Shown here: positions 17,579 through 26,418 of the stretch, in pieces
How the letters are laid out: every line of letters begins with the position of its first letter
Position numbering within the stretch: position 1 is the first letter of the stretch
Source: Cyanobacteria bacterium UBA2855
GTDB lineage: Bacteria > Cyanobacteriota > Vampirovibrionia > Gastranaerophilales > Gastranaerophilaceae
Length of the DNA stretch: 62,240 nucleotides
NCBI GenBank assembly: GCA_002350725.1
Contig: DEFJ01000014.1
Location: forward strand, 1-62,240
Reading direction: 5' to 3'
The notes under the pieces: model-generated
Databases searched by the model: none
What the model was told of the DNA's origin: nothing
Seen by the model: the letters and a program-made list of their open reading frames with translations, nothing else
Made by a program: the position numbers and the translations under genes

Positions 17579-17606
17579 TTATTTATTTTTGATACTATAT
17601 TTTGAT

Positions 17607-19052
17607 TTAACCAAGAACTTCTTTGATTAATTCGTTGACGGCCTTTGGATTAGCTCTGCCTTTTGTCTCTTTCATAACTTGACCGACAAAGAAACCTAAC
17701 AATTGAACTTTACCGTTCTTGTATGCTTCTGCCTCATTCTGATGGGCTGCGACGACCTTTTCACAAATTTCTTTTATTGCGTTTTCATCAGTTATTTGGC
17801 TCAATCCGCGTTTTTCGACAATTTCCTTAGCCGATGTACCGTCTTTAAGCATATCAATAATTATTTGTTTGCCTATATTATTAGAAATCGTGTTCTTTTC
17901 AATTAATTGAATTAATTCAACAAGATTTTCAGGTGTTAGTTTTGTTTCGTCGATATCCAGTTTTTCTTCTTTCAGGTATGCGGCAATTTCACCCATTATA
18001 AAGTTTACAGCGATTTTCGGGGTTGCACCTAAATCAAGAACTTTATCAAAGAATAGAGCCAAATTCATTTGTTCAACAATAACACTTGCATCATATTCAC
18101 TAAGACCCAAGCTTTGATATCTATCTCTTTTTTGCTGTGGCAATTCGGGCATTTTTTCTCTAATCCCTTCAACCCACTCTCTTGAAATTTCAAGCGGCAT
18201 TAAATCCGGTTCCGGGAAGTATCTGTAATCATGAGCATCTTCTTTACCCCTCATTGAGCGAGTTTCTCTTGAATTGTCATCCCACAATCTTGTTTCTTGA
18301 ACTACTTCTCCGCCTTCTTCAACTATTTCAATTTGTCTGTCAATTTCAAATTCGATTGCTCTTTGAAGGGCAGAAAAGCTGTTTACATTCTTGATTTCAG
18401 CTCTTGTACCAAATTTATCAGAACCTTTTGGCATAACAGAAATGTTTGCATCACATCTCATAGAGCCTTCTTCTAAGTTCCCGTCGCAAACGCCAATATA
18501 TCTAACTATATTTCTTAATTCTTCCATATAAGCTCTTGCTTCATCAGAACTTCTCATATCAGGTTCAGAAACAATTTCTAGCAATGGTGTTCCGGCTCTG
18601 TTAAGATCAACAAGGGAATAGCTTGAACCGGCTATCCCGTCAGCACCTGCGTGTACAAGTTTACCGGCATCTTCTTCTAAGTGTGCACGTGTAATACCAA
18701 TGCGTTTACCTTTTATATTTAAATATCCGTCTACACAAATAGGCTCATCATATTGTGAAATTTGGTATCCTTTCGGTAAATCAGGATAAAAATACTGTTT
18801 CCTGTCAAATTTGCATCTTGAAGGAATTTTACAGTTTAGAGCCAGACCTGTCAATATTCCCATATTAACAACTTCTTTATTTAATACAGGTAAAACCCCT
18901 GGCATACCCAATGTAATTGGGCTTGTTTCACTATTTGGTTCTTTCCCGAATTCTGTACCGTCAGGTGCAAATATTTTTGATTTGGTCTTTAATTGAGCGT
19001 GTACCTCAAGTCCAATAACTACTTCATACTTATCTCTTATACTGCTTTCCAT
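17607..19052 (-). CDS. gatB: Aspartyl/glutamyl-tRNA(Asn/Gln) amidotransferase subunit B
   Basis: Kinase-like subunit of the GatCAB amidotransferase that converts Glu-tRNA(Gln), and possibly Asp-tRNA(Asn), to the amidated form. Family signatures: VIGLEVHAQLKTKSKIF at the N-terminus, LGMPGVLPVLN, CKFDRKQYFYPDLPKGYQIS, HLEEDAGK, LVDLNRAGTPLLEIVSEPD and KDYRYFPEPDLMPL-like HDYRYFPEPDL. The C-terminal YqeY-like domain ends in MKETKGRANPKAVNELI. At 481 residues it is full length. AAGGAG precedes the ATG. GatA and GatC are elsewhere in the genome. Confidence 0.97.
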   Translation of the reverse strand: MESSIRDKYEVVIGLEVHAQLKTKSKIFAPDGTEFGKEPNSETSPITLGMPGVLPVLNKEVVNMGILTGLALNCKIPSRCKFDRKQYFYPDLPKGYQISQYDEPICVDGYLNIKGKRIGITRAHLEEDAGKLVHAGADGIAGSSYSLVDLNRAGTPLLEIVSEPDMRSSDEARAYMEELRNIVRYIGVCDGNLEEGSMRCDANISVMPKGSDKFGTRAEIKNVNSFSALQRAIEFEIDRQIEIVEEGGEVVQETRLWDDNSRETRSMRGKEDAHDYRYFPEPDLMPLEISREWVEGIREKMPELPQQKRDRYQSLGLSEYDASVIVEQMNLALFFDKVLDLGATPKIAVNFIMGEIAAYLKEEKLDIDETKLTPENLVELIQLIEKNTISNNIGKQIIIDMLKDGTSAKEIVEKRGLSQITDENAIKEICEKVVAAHQNEAEAYKNGKVQLLGFFVGQVMKETKGRANPKAVNELIKEVLG

Positions 19053-19127
19053 AGTTTCTCCTTATTTAAATCCCTATGGAATTAGCGTAACACAAACAAT
19101 TAGCGCTGTCCAGTATAAAGATAAACC

Positions 19128-19853
19128 CTATTCTGCGACAACACGTGCAGGATAGTTGTTTATGAGCAATCTGTTAGATAAATTTTGAGCAGACTCCTTT
19201 TGACTATATGCTCCAACTTGTAATGTGTAGCCGCCTGCAGCTTGCTTTATATTCGGAGTTAAACCTAAACCTGCATCTTGTAAAATTCCACGTGCGACTT
19301 CGGCTTGAGCTTTTGTTGCGTACATTCCTACATATACTCTATATGTTTTTGGCTGAGGCACAGCAGGAGTTTGAACCGGTTGTACGGTTACCTGCTGATG
19401 TTGTATAGATGTAGGCGCAGCATTAGAATCTATAGGATGCGGATTATTTACTGAGCCGGAAGCGGAGTTCACACCATTTATATTTGTATCTACAGGATTT
19501 GTGTCGTGCAAAGCGTTTATTGAATTATCTTCTCTCTGAGGTATTTTTACAAGACCTGCTTCCTCGGAAGTAACTTCATTTGAATTTGATGCCATTGCAT
19601 CTTCTTCTTGCAAGCGGCGTAAACGGCTGTCAATACCATCGGAAGATGTCTCTTCTTCAATATTTTGCTGAGCATTGTCACCTAAAGAAATGTCTACATC
19701 TGGGGACATCATCTTCATTATTCCCAACAGTGCAATCAATAATATTAAAAATACTGATGCAAAAGTCATCATGGTTTGTTTTTTATTTCTAATCATTTTT
19801 TGTTGATAATCTTTGTATGACATATCTTTAGGATTGTTGCCGTTTGTTCTCAT
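19128..19853 (-). CDS. Membrane-anchored SPOR-domain protein
   Basis: A cytoplasmic N-terminus of about 30 basic residues, one transmembrane helix at about 28-47 (TMMTFASVFLILLIALLGIM), and a long Asn/Ser/Gln/Pro-rich periplasmic linker lead to a C-terminal SPOR domain at about 165-241 (TYRVYVGMYATKAQAEVAR ... GGYTLQVGAYSQKESA). SPOR domains bind glycan strands lacking stem peptides, usually at division septa, so a septal role is likely. GAGGAG lies before the ATG. It starts 1 nt after the DUF366 stop, forming an operon with DUF366 and queC. Confidence 0.85.
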   Translation of the reverse strand: MRTNGNNPKDMSYKDYQQKMIRNKKQTMMTFASVFLILLIALLGIMKMMSPDVDISLGDNAQQNIEEETSSDGIDSRLRRLQEEDAMASNSNEVTSEEAGLVKIPQREDNSINALHDTNPVDTNINGVNSASGSVNNPHPIDSNAAPTSIQHQQVTVQPVQTPAVPQPKTYRVYVGMYATKAQAEVARGILQDAGLGLTPNIKQAAGGYTLQVGAYSQKESAQNLSNRLLINNYPARVVAE

Positions 19854-19854
19854 C

Positions 19855-20409
19855 TTAAACTCCTCTCACCTTTGTACTTGCCATTACTATATCTTCAATC
19901 TCGTTTGAGTATTTTTGCATTATACATTGAGCAAATTCTTTTATATCAGATATTTTCATATCTTCTTCTAATCCGGAAGCTTTTACCGGAGCTCCTGTTG
20001 ATATTATGTTTATACCTGTGTGGATTAAAACTGATGTATGCGATTTTGTGGCTATAGATACCGTTAATTTTCTGTTGTCGTAAAACAAATCGTCACCATC
20101 ACGTCTGACAATAAAGCCTCTATTTTCAAGTTCTTCTTTTATTGTGGTAATAAGTAATCTTTGGCGTAAAACTCCTTCTACCAAACCTATATTAAATTGC
20201 TCAGAAATAAAACTTAGCATATATTTACTGTATATGGGTTCATTATTAATAACATCTTCAATATCAACCATCTCATTAAGTTTAACATCGCATTCACCGG
20301 TAAATGCAACAATAGAATCACCTTGGATTTTAAAATTTTTATAAATCCAATGCGGAGAAAGTTGAAACCCTTCATATTTTATTTCTTTATCAATATACTT
20401 TATTTTCAT
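19855..20409 (-). CDS. DUF366-like protein
   Basis: The 184-residue protein resembles the DUF366 family: YEGFQLSPHWIYKNFKIQGD, SIVAFTGECDVKLNEMVDIED and a conserved RQRLLITTIKEELE helix. No function is established that I know of. It starts directly after the queC stop without its own Shine-Dalgarno sequence, which implies translational coupling, and runs into the SPOR gene. The tight link to queC hints at a role near deazaguanine or tRNA metabolism, but this is context only. The family call is from memory of the pattern, so moderate confidence. Confidence 0.65.
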   Translation of the reverse strand: MKIKYIDKEIKYEGFQLSPHWIYKNFKIQGDSIVAFTGECDVKLNEMVDIEDVINNEPIYSKYMLSFISEQFNIGLVEGVLRQRLLITTIKEELENRGFIVRRDGDDLFYDNRKLTVSIATKSHTSVLIHTGINIISTGAPVKASGLEEDMKISDIKEFAQCIMQKYSNEIEDIVMASTKVRGV

Positions 20410-21072
20410 CTATTTAAAAATAATATTTATGTAATGATTATCATTATTTGCTTTTAATGCATTTTTTAGTCTGGTACAAGACTCGCATTTCCCGCAATGC
20501 CCTTCTGTTGAATCATAGCAGCTTTGAACAAGTTCTAACGGCATAGATTTTTTAAGAGCCCAATTAACTATATCATTTTTGTTATAATTTATCAAGGGTA
20601 CAAGAACTTTTGGTCTGTTTAAAGTAGAGTATTCAAATTCTGCCGTAACTCTGGTTGCAAATTCTTCCGTATTATCCGGAAAGGTTTTTCCTTCCTCTTT
20701 ATTAGCTCCTAATATGATGTAGTTATATCCATAGCTATCGGCATAAGAAGCTGCTATATTTAAAAACAACCCGTTTCTATTCGGAACCCAAACCGCTTTT
20801 GCAGAAGTTTCAGGATTATCAATACCTTCAGGCAAATTTTCCTTTGAAACAAGAGTTGTATTTGTTATATTTTTTAGCCAATCAAGTTTTATTATTTGGT
20901 GTTTTATATTGTAGTGTTTGCACAAGGCTATTGCAGCTGCAATTTCTTTTTTAGCTGATTTTTGTCCGTAGTCAAATGTCAGAGCAAGCTCAACATTATA
21001 TTGTTCTTTGCACAGCCCTAAACATACAAGTGAATCAAGTCCGCCTGAAAGCAGTATTATTGATTTATTCAT
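20410..21072 (-). CDS. queC: 7-cyano-7-deazaguanine synthase
   Basis: Converts 7-carboxy-7-deazaguanine to preQ0, the ATP-dependent nitrile-forming step of queuosine synthesis. The PP-loop motif is LLSGGLDSLVCLGL (SGGLDS at about 9-14), and the four-cysteine zinc site is at the C-terminus (SCYDSTEGHCGKCESCTRLK). VWVPNRNGLFLNIAASYA is also typical. Start ATG 21072 (220 residues), preceded by GAGGG at suitable spacing, overlaps the 3' end of the HEAT-repeat gene by 8 nt. No other que genes are in the window. Confidence 0.96.
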   Translation of the reverse strand: MNKSIILLSGGLDSLVCLGLCKEQYNVELALTFDYGQKSAKKEIAAAIALCKHYNIKHQIIKLDWLKNITNTTLVSKENLPEGIDNPETSAKAVWVPNRNGLFLNIAASYADSYGYNYIILGANKEEGKTFPDNTEEFATRVTAEFEYSTLNRPKVLVPLINYNKNDIVNWALKKSMPLELVQSCYDSTEGHCGKCESCTRLKNALKANNDNHYINIIFK

Positions 21073-22045
21073 TTGAGCTACCCTCATCAGTTTCATATTC
21101 TTCTAATATTTGAGTTGCCTCCTCTTTTAAAAACGTAGAATATTTTTTATCATGAATTACTTCATCTAATATGCTTCTGTCTGAGATGTTGTACAGAGCG
21201 ATAAGAGCATTCCGTTTTACTTCATCATTCACATCTTCTAAACAAGGCTTTATTGTATCATAAGCCAACGGATTATCCGATTCCATAATTGCTTCTATAG
21301 CATTTATACGTATTTGAGGGGAGTCATCCAGCAAGGAATCTTTTAATGCCTTAAAAACTCTTTGGTTATCATTTATTTTAAGCTTGCCAAGCGCTTCTAA
21401 AATTCTTTCTTTTAAAAATGTAAATTTATCTAATATACCATGTTTTGTTTCTAAAATGCTGACTAACGGGTCAATAGCTCTCATATCTCCGAGCATTCCA
21501 AGAGCAGTAGCTGCTGATTCTCTAATATAGACAGATTTTTCATCTTCATCCTTCACAACATCTATAAGAGGTGCAACAGCATACTTATCACCAATTCTCC
21601 CTAATGCGTCAGCACAAGCAAATCTAACTTTATAATTTTCTTTTTTATTGTTCAAACAATATAGTAATGCATGTACTGCCGAGGTGTCTTTTAAATTCGC
21701 AATTGCTTTTGCGCACATTACTCTTACGTTTATATATTCGTCTTTTGAAAATTCCTCAGGTACAATTGTCTTTCCGAGAAGTACATCTATTAGCACGGGC
21801 AAAGTAGATTTGTCTCTTATTTTATCTTCGCAGCGAATAAGTTCAATCAGGTAATCGGGGACTTTGCATACCGCAAGAAAATAATTATAAATTTGGGTGC
21901 ATTCATTTTCATTATATTTGTTTTCAAGCGCATTTATATTTTTAATAACGGCACTTTTATTTTCAGTGTCAAATATACCGCACTCTTTTCCTAATAACTC
22001 TAAATCCACTACTTTTCTTTGCCCCAATCTGGAATTAATATACAA
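21065..22045 (-). CDS. HEAT-repeat (PBS-lyase-like) protein
   Basis: A 326-residue solenoid. At least five HEAT units can be read, for example DTSAVHALLYCLNNKK, DKYAVAPLIDVVKDEDE, SAATALGMLGDMRAIDPLV and DDSPQIRINAIEAIMES, ending in an acidic tail. Such repeats form protein-binding scaffolds; the phycobilisome-lyase relatives in Cyanobacteria share the unit, but no bilin gene is present. The start appears to be TTG 22045, with an AT-rich TATATT about 7 nt upstream and no Shine-Dalgarno; a GTG codon a few residues later is possible. It overlaps queC by 8 nt and leads the queC-DUF366-SPOR operon. Partner unknown. Confidence 0.75.
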   Translation of the reverse strand: MYINSRLGQRKVVDLELLGKECGIFDTENKSAVIKNINALENKYNENECTQIYNYFLAVCKVPDYLIELIRCEDKIRDKSTLPVLIDVLLGKTIVPEEFSKDEYINVRVMCAKAIANLKDTSAVHALLYCLNNKKENYKVRFACADALGRIGDKYAVAPLIDVVKDEDEKSVYIRESAATALGMLGDMRAIDPLVSILETKHGILDKFTFLKERILEALGKLKINDNQRVFKALKDSLLDDSPQIRINAIEAIMESDNPLAYDTIKPCLEDVNDEVKRNALIALYNISDRSILDEVIHDKKYSTFLKEEATQILEEYETDEGSSNE

Positions 22046-22092
22046 TAAATATAATATATATTCAATCTGTTAAGTACAAATTAGTGCAATTT

Positions 22093-23172
22093 TTAATCTT
22101 TACGAGAATATGTTAGCAGGATGTCGGAGTCATATTTTTTTATATCTGCAAACTCAAATTCAATGGCATCTGTAATATTAATCGCTTTTTGAAAATTAAA
22201 GCAAGATAGTCCTGAATTATCACCCAAAACTTTCGGGGCAACAAATTGATATACCTTATCGGCATAAGGAAGTGCGGCGCCGCAAAATTGTCCGCCTGCC
22301 TCTATAAATACACTCATTATATTGTTTTCGTATAAATTATTAAATAAAGTTGCAAGATCGATTTTATTATCAATTACTTTGACCGGACATAATTTTATAT
22401 TTGAATTACCACCAATTGAATTTGTAGCAGCTTCTATACACTCTAATTCAATATTCTCATTATAGTAGACATAGCACATACCGTCTTTATATATCTCAGC
22501 ATTTCTAAAATCTGTTCTTAAATTTCTGTCAAGAATAACTTTTGTTGAGTGCAACATCGTTGGATTATCTGCAATAATCGTACTTGAAGTTGTAAGAATT
22601 GCATCATATTTTTTCCTGAGATTTTTTGCTTCAACACGTGCAGTCTCAGAGGTAATCCATTTCGATGAGCCGGTAGACGTTGCGATTTTACCGTCTAGTG
22701 TAGTTGCCGTTTTTATTGCAATAAAAGTTTTGTGTTCAACAATATTTTTTATAAAAACTTCATTTAATTTTCTGCATTTATCTTCTAAAATATTTTCTAC
22801 AACATTTATGCCGGCTTCTTTAAGCTTTTTTACACCGTTACCTGCGACAATAGGATTTACATCACGCATTCCTATAATCACATTTTTTATGCCCTTTTCT
22901 ATAATCAAATCAGCACAAGGCGGGGTTTTCCCGTAATGCGAACAAGGCTCAAGATTTACAATCAAGGTTCCGTCTTTTGCTTCGTTATTATTGAGATTTA
23001 TTAGTGCGTTGCGCTCGGCATGATTTTCTCCATACTTTTCGTGATAGCCTTCGGAAATTATTTTATTGTGCTTATTAAGCACAACACATCCTACAAGAGG
23101 GTTTGGAGATACAGAACCGAGCCCTTTTTTGGCTAAGTCTATACATTTTTTCATTAATGATTCATAATTCAT
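22093..23172 (-). CDS. ribD: Bifunctional riboflavin deaminase/reductase RibD
   Basis: Catalyses deamination of the pyrimidine and then ribosyl reduction in riboflavin synthesis. The N-terminal deaminase domain has the zinc motif HAE (51-53) and EPCSHYGKTPPC (75-86). The C-terminal reductase domain starts near 150 with TATTLDGKIATSTGSSKWIT and ends with FIEAGGQFCGAAL. Length (359) is standard. It has no Shine-Dalgarno sequence; instead TGGTAAAAT ends exactly 6 nt before the ATG, so the mRNA is probably leaderless. Divergent from the UPF0173 gene, with a 74-nt spacer. Other rib genes are not in the window. Confidence 0.96.
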   Translation of the reverse strand: MNYESLMKKCIDLAKKGLGSVSPNPLVGCVVLNKHNKIISEGYHEKYGENHAERNALINLNNNEAKDGTLIVNLEPCSHYGKTPPCADLIIEKGIKNVIIGMRDVNPIVAGNGVKKLKEAGINVVENILEDKCRKLNEVFIKNIVEHKTFIAIKTATTLDGKIATSTGSSKWITSETARVEAKNLRKKYDAILTTSSTIIADNPTMLHSTKVILDRNLRTDFRNAEIYKDGMCYVYYNENIELECIEAATNSIGGNSNIKLCPVKVIDNKIDLATLFNNLYENNIMSVFIEAGGQFCGAALPYADKVYQFVAPKVLGDNSGLSCFNFQKAINITDAIEFEFADIKKYDSDILLTYSRKD

Positions 23173-23178
23173 ACTTGT

Positions 23179-23187
23179 ATTTTACCA
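23179..23187 (-). promoter_or_regulatory. Leaderless extended -10 promoter of ribD
   Basis: Reading leftward, TGGTAAAAT is an extended -10 element whose hexamer (23179-23184) ends 6 nt before the ribD ATG. Transcription would start at or next to the A of ATG. No Shine-Dalgarno sequence or FMN riboswitch fits in the spacer. Confidence 0.65.
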
Positions 23188-23246
23188 AAAATAATGATAA
23201 TCTGATAGAAGATATGTGTGATTAAATATAAAAGGAGAGAAAGAAC

Positions 23247-23954
23247 ATGGTAGATTTAAAGTATATCGGTCACAGCGCATTTGAGTTTAAAACAGGGGAT
23301 AAATCGATTTTAGTTGATCCATATATTTCCCATAATGATAAATATGATTATAAAAAATCTAATATTACTGATATTTTCGTAACTCATGCTCATCCTGATC
23401 ATTTAGGAGAAGCTATTGATATTTCTAAAAATAAAAAAGCCCCTATTACCGCAATAGCTGAAGTAGCAAATTATTGTGCAGGCAGAAAGTGTAAATCTCG
23501 TCCTGTTGGGTTAGGAAGTTGGTTGAACTATGATTGGGGTCGTGCAATATTTTTACCGGCTTATCATTCAAGCACATTGCCTGATGGCACTTATGGCGGT
23601 GTTGCAGCAAGCATCTTATTTGATATAGAAGGGGTAAGAATTTTTCATGCAGGGGACACATGTTTGTCCGCAGATTTCAAAACTTATAAAGAGCTATACC
23701 GACCTAATATCGCGCTATTGCCAATAGGCGGTACATATACAATGGATGTAGAGCATGCTGTTGTTGCAGCTGATTGGTTAGGCGCAAAAACAGTTATTCC
23801 AATGCATTACAATACTTTCCCTGAAATTCAAGCTGATTTAAAACGTTTCGCACAATTAATGCAAGTAAATAACACAAATGTTGCAATATTAAATCCTGAA
23901 CAAATAAATCAAGATTCTCAAACGGAAAAAACTCCTGTATCTGCTAAAAAATAA
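23247..23954 (+). CDS. UPF0173-type metal-dependent hydrolase (metallo-beta-lactamase fold)
   Basis: A 235-residue cytoplasmic hydrolase of the UlaG/YtkL-like branch. The metal motif THAHPDHLGE supplies H47, H49, D51 and H52; further ligands are in the FHAGDT segment and the late PMHYNTF histidine. IGHSAFEF and ILVDPYISHN are the N-terminal family marks. The substrate of the family is not settled. AAAGGAGAG precedes the ATG. A short Lys/Ser-rich tail ends the protein, and a strong bidirectional terminator follows. Confidence 0.92.
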   Translation: MVDLKYIGHSAFEFKTGDKSILVDPYISHNDKYDYKKSNITDIFVTHAHPDHLGEAIDISKNKKAPITAIAEVANYCAGRKCKSRPVGLGSWLNYDWGRAIFLPAYHSSTLPDGTYGGVAASILFDIEGVRIFHAGDTCLSADFKTYKELYRPNIALLPIGGTYTMDVEHAVVAADWLGAKTVIPMHYNTFPEIQADLKRFAQLMQVNNTNVAILNPEQINQDSQTEKTPVSAKK

Positions 23955-23966
23955 TTGTAAAATTAT

Positions 23967-24004
23967 AAAAAATCCCGATTGCTTTTCTGCAATCGGGATT
24001 TTTT
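23967..24004. terminator. Bidirectional intrinsic terminator
   Basis: A perfect 16-bp stem (23967-23982 with 23989-24004) closes on a 6-nt loop. The core is TCCCGATTGC/GCAATCGGGA with A and T flanks, so both strands end in a T-run. It separates the convergent UPF0173 and HerA-like genes and is the strongest terminator in the window. Confidence 0.93.
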
Positions 24005-24018
24005 GTTTAGTGATACTT

Positions 24019-26346
24019 CTAAATTTTTGATATCTGGGAAATTGTAGGATCTAACAACCTTCTACCGTTTGCAAAGTTTATTGCACATAAAACTTTATTT
24101 CCGAATTTAACCATTTTTTCTACAACCCCTTCACCATACTTAGGATGTGTAACACGATCTCCGGATTCATATATTTCAACAGGACCACTCACAGGAGTTT
24201 CTTCTGCCGGATAAATTGGTACAACAGGTGGCTGTTCATCATTATCTGTAGAATCATCAGAAAACGCCTGTTCTTCAGTTAAATATTCTTCTGAATCTGT
24301 TGCATAACTCTCTACATTACTTTCATTTATAGCCTGATTTTCACTTTCTTGAACATCTGCTTGTTCCGAATAATTAAGCTCCTCTTCATTATATACAGCT
24401 TCTCCAAATTCAGAAGCATCAGGAATTATATCATCTTCCATGTTTGCAGGTTCTTCCTGATATTCCGTATATTCATCCGTGTTGGCAGAATTGTCAATAT
24501 AATCTAAATCTTCTTCTGTAATTATATCTTGTTCTTGATTGTAGTTAATATTATCAGACAAATTATCTAAGGATTCGCTATCGACAACATCTTGTGCAAG
24601 TTCAGGTTCAGTTTCATTATCAGATATAACTTCATTATTTATAGCTGTTTCAGACTTTTCTTCACTTGCAGGAACATATTCTTCCTCTAAAGGTGCTTCG
24701 ACCATTTCTTCGTCTTCAGGAATATATTCTTCTTCTAAAGGAGTTTCAACCATTTCTTCGCCTTCAGGAATATATTCTTCTTCTAAAGGTGTTTCGGTCA
24801 TTTCTTCGCCTATAAAATCATGAGTTTCAGCGGATTGTTGCTCAACAAGCTCATCCATATCGTTTAATGTATTATCTACTATCTCTTTTGTTTCTGCTTG
24901 TTCAGCAGAATAATCAGCATTCTCTTCTATTTCATTAAAAGTATCATTTGCAACAGCAAGATCATCTTCAGTTTGCGGTTCTTCAATAATTCCATCAGAA
25001 GAATTTAATGTAATTTGTTCTACAGGCGGATTATCGTTCATCAATGACTCTTGTGAGTATGAGTCAGAGTTTTCAACAAATGCATTATTTAAATCACGGG
25101 TATTTTCTGTAGGCACATTTTTTATGTTTTCAATATAATCCTGTAATTCTTCCAATGTCATCATTTCAATAATCAACGGAATATATTGAGTTGATTTGCC
25201 GTAAATAACACATTCATCCTGATTTAATTTGTTCAAAAATACATTATATGCACCAAAATCATGTTGGACAGTCAATGGTGCGAACATAATTATGTTACCG
25301 GCAACTTCCTTTAACTCATGTACATATTTGTAATTGTGTGCGCACGCAACAATTGTTGATATCTTATTTTGGTGTAAGAAATTCTTAATTAATTTTTTGT
25401 CTGAATTATCATTATCTATTTTAACAAGACTATACACGTACAAATCTAAAGCATCAATTTCATTATATACAGTTGAAATAATAAGATTCTGCAATGATGA
25501 ATCCGCTGATGATATATCAAATAATGTTGACAAATTTGCTCTCAAGGAGGCTCTTACAGATTGAAATTCATTTGCATCTTGAGCAAAAGCATTTTGATCT
25601 TTATATTTAATCAACCTACTTTTAAGTAAAGCTAATTCGGGCAACTGTAGATTCTTATATTGCATATCAACGACTCTTAACAAAGAATCAAACGGCACAA
25701 AATTATCTAATACAGTTCTTGAATATTCTTGTACCTCCAACAATATATCCTGAATTATAGCTTTACTGGTAGGAGATACATCGTTCAAATCATGTTCATA
25801 TATATAATTAATTGTGTCATAGTTTAGAGGAAGTTTGAAATCCAGACCGAATATTAATCTGTTTTCTGCATTTATTGTTCCTGAAGTATCAAAGATTACG
25901 GATTTGTTATTGTTGGATGTTATTTGCTTTGCAATATTTGATAGTACTATATCAGTATTTTCCAAATTATCTGAACATATTAGCAAATTTTTATCTAATG
26001 TTGAAAAATCCACATTTAATATAAAACTCTGTTGCGCTAATTTTCCAATGGTCAATGGTGTTTCTATAGGCAATATATCAAGAAGTTCTTCCGGAGTTAA
26101 AGTCGTAATATTTGCAGACATTTCAGGAATTGAGCCGTTATAATTTTTAACAATGCCCTGTTCGTTAAAGGTAAATAATAATTTAACAATAGCATAATTT
26201 ATACCGCTATCAGCTTTTAAGCTCATAATCTGAGCTACATATGCACATTGATTGTCTTCAATTATAACAAATCCTGATATTACAAGGCTATCAGCAGCTG
26301 TATACGAAATTTTTACCAGATTGTTTTTTATTTCTAATATCTTCAT
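24019..26346 (-). CDS. HerA-like protein with degenerate P-loop, acidic repeat linker and PcrA-type C-terminal domain
   Basis: Unusual 775-residue protein. Residues 1-95 form a beta-rich domain like the HAS barrel of HerA/FtsK-type ATPases (VKISYTAADSLVISGFVI). Residues 100-400 resemble the ATPase core in layout, but at the Walker A place there is LLICSDNLENTDIVLSNI, with no GKT/S. Residues 420-710 are a very acidic, low-complexity linker including three 16-residue repeats. The last 50 residues (ESGDRVTHPKYGEGVVEKM) match the small barrel at the end of PcrA/UvrD helicases, which contacts RNA polymerase or DNA. GAGGAAG supports the ATG. ATP hydrolysis seems lost; a scaffold role is inference. 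Confidence 0.6.
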   Translation of the reverse strand: MKILEIKNNLVKISYTAADSLVISGFVIIEDNQCAYVAQIMSLKADSGINYAIVKLLFTFNEQGIVKNYNGSIPEMSANITTLTPEELLDILPIETPLTIGKLAQQSFILNVDFSTLDKNLLICSDNLENTDIVLSNIAKQITSNNNKSVIFDTSGTINAENRLIFGLDFKLPLNYDTINYIYEHDLNDVSPTSKAIIQDILLEVQEYSRTVLDNFVPFDSLLRVVDMQYKNLQLPELALLKSRLIKYKDQNAFAQDANEFQSVRASLRANLSTLFDISSADSSLQNLIISTVYNEIDALDLYVYSLVKIDNDNSDKKLIKNFLHQNKISTIVACAHNYKYVHELKEVAGNIIMFAPLTVQHDFGAYNVFLNKLNQDECVIYGKSTQYIPLIIEMMTLEELQDYIENIKNVPTENTRDLNNAFVENSDSYSQESLMNDNPPVEQITLNSSDGIIEEPQTEDDLAVANDTFNEIEENADYSAEQAETKEIVDNTLNDMDELVEQQSAETHDFIGEEMTETPLEEEYIPEGEEMVETPLEEEYIPEDEEMVEAPLEEEYVPASEEKSETAINNEVISDNETEPELAQDVVDSESLDNLSDNINYNQEQDIITEEDLDYIDNSANTDEYTEYQEEPANMEDDIIPDASEFGEAVYNEEELNYSEQADVQESENQAINESNVESYATDSEEYLTEEQAFSDDSTDNDEQPPVVPIYPAEETPVSGPVEIYESGDRVTHPKYGEGVVEKMVKFGNKVLCAINFANGRRLLDPTISQISKI
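24671..24814. repeat. Three 48-bp in-frame tandem repeats
   Basis: Units at 24671-24718, 24719-24766 and 24767-24814 encode EEMVETPLEEEYIPEG-type 16-residue repeats in the acidic linker of the HerA-like protein. The units differ at only a few bases, so expansion is recent. The length may vary between strains. Confidence 0.85.
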
Positions 26347-26418
26347 AAATACTTCCTCTACTATCGTTATAATTCTACCATGAACATGCCAAAATAGTGT
26401 ATCAATTAAATAAATGAA

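Noticed and set aside
24671..24814. Possible CRISPR-like array
   Set aside because: The 48-bp units are directly adjacent without spacers, keep the reading frame and encode acidic 16-residue repeats; no cas gene is near.
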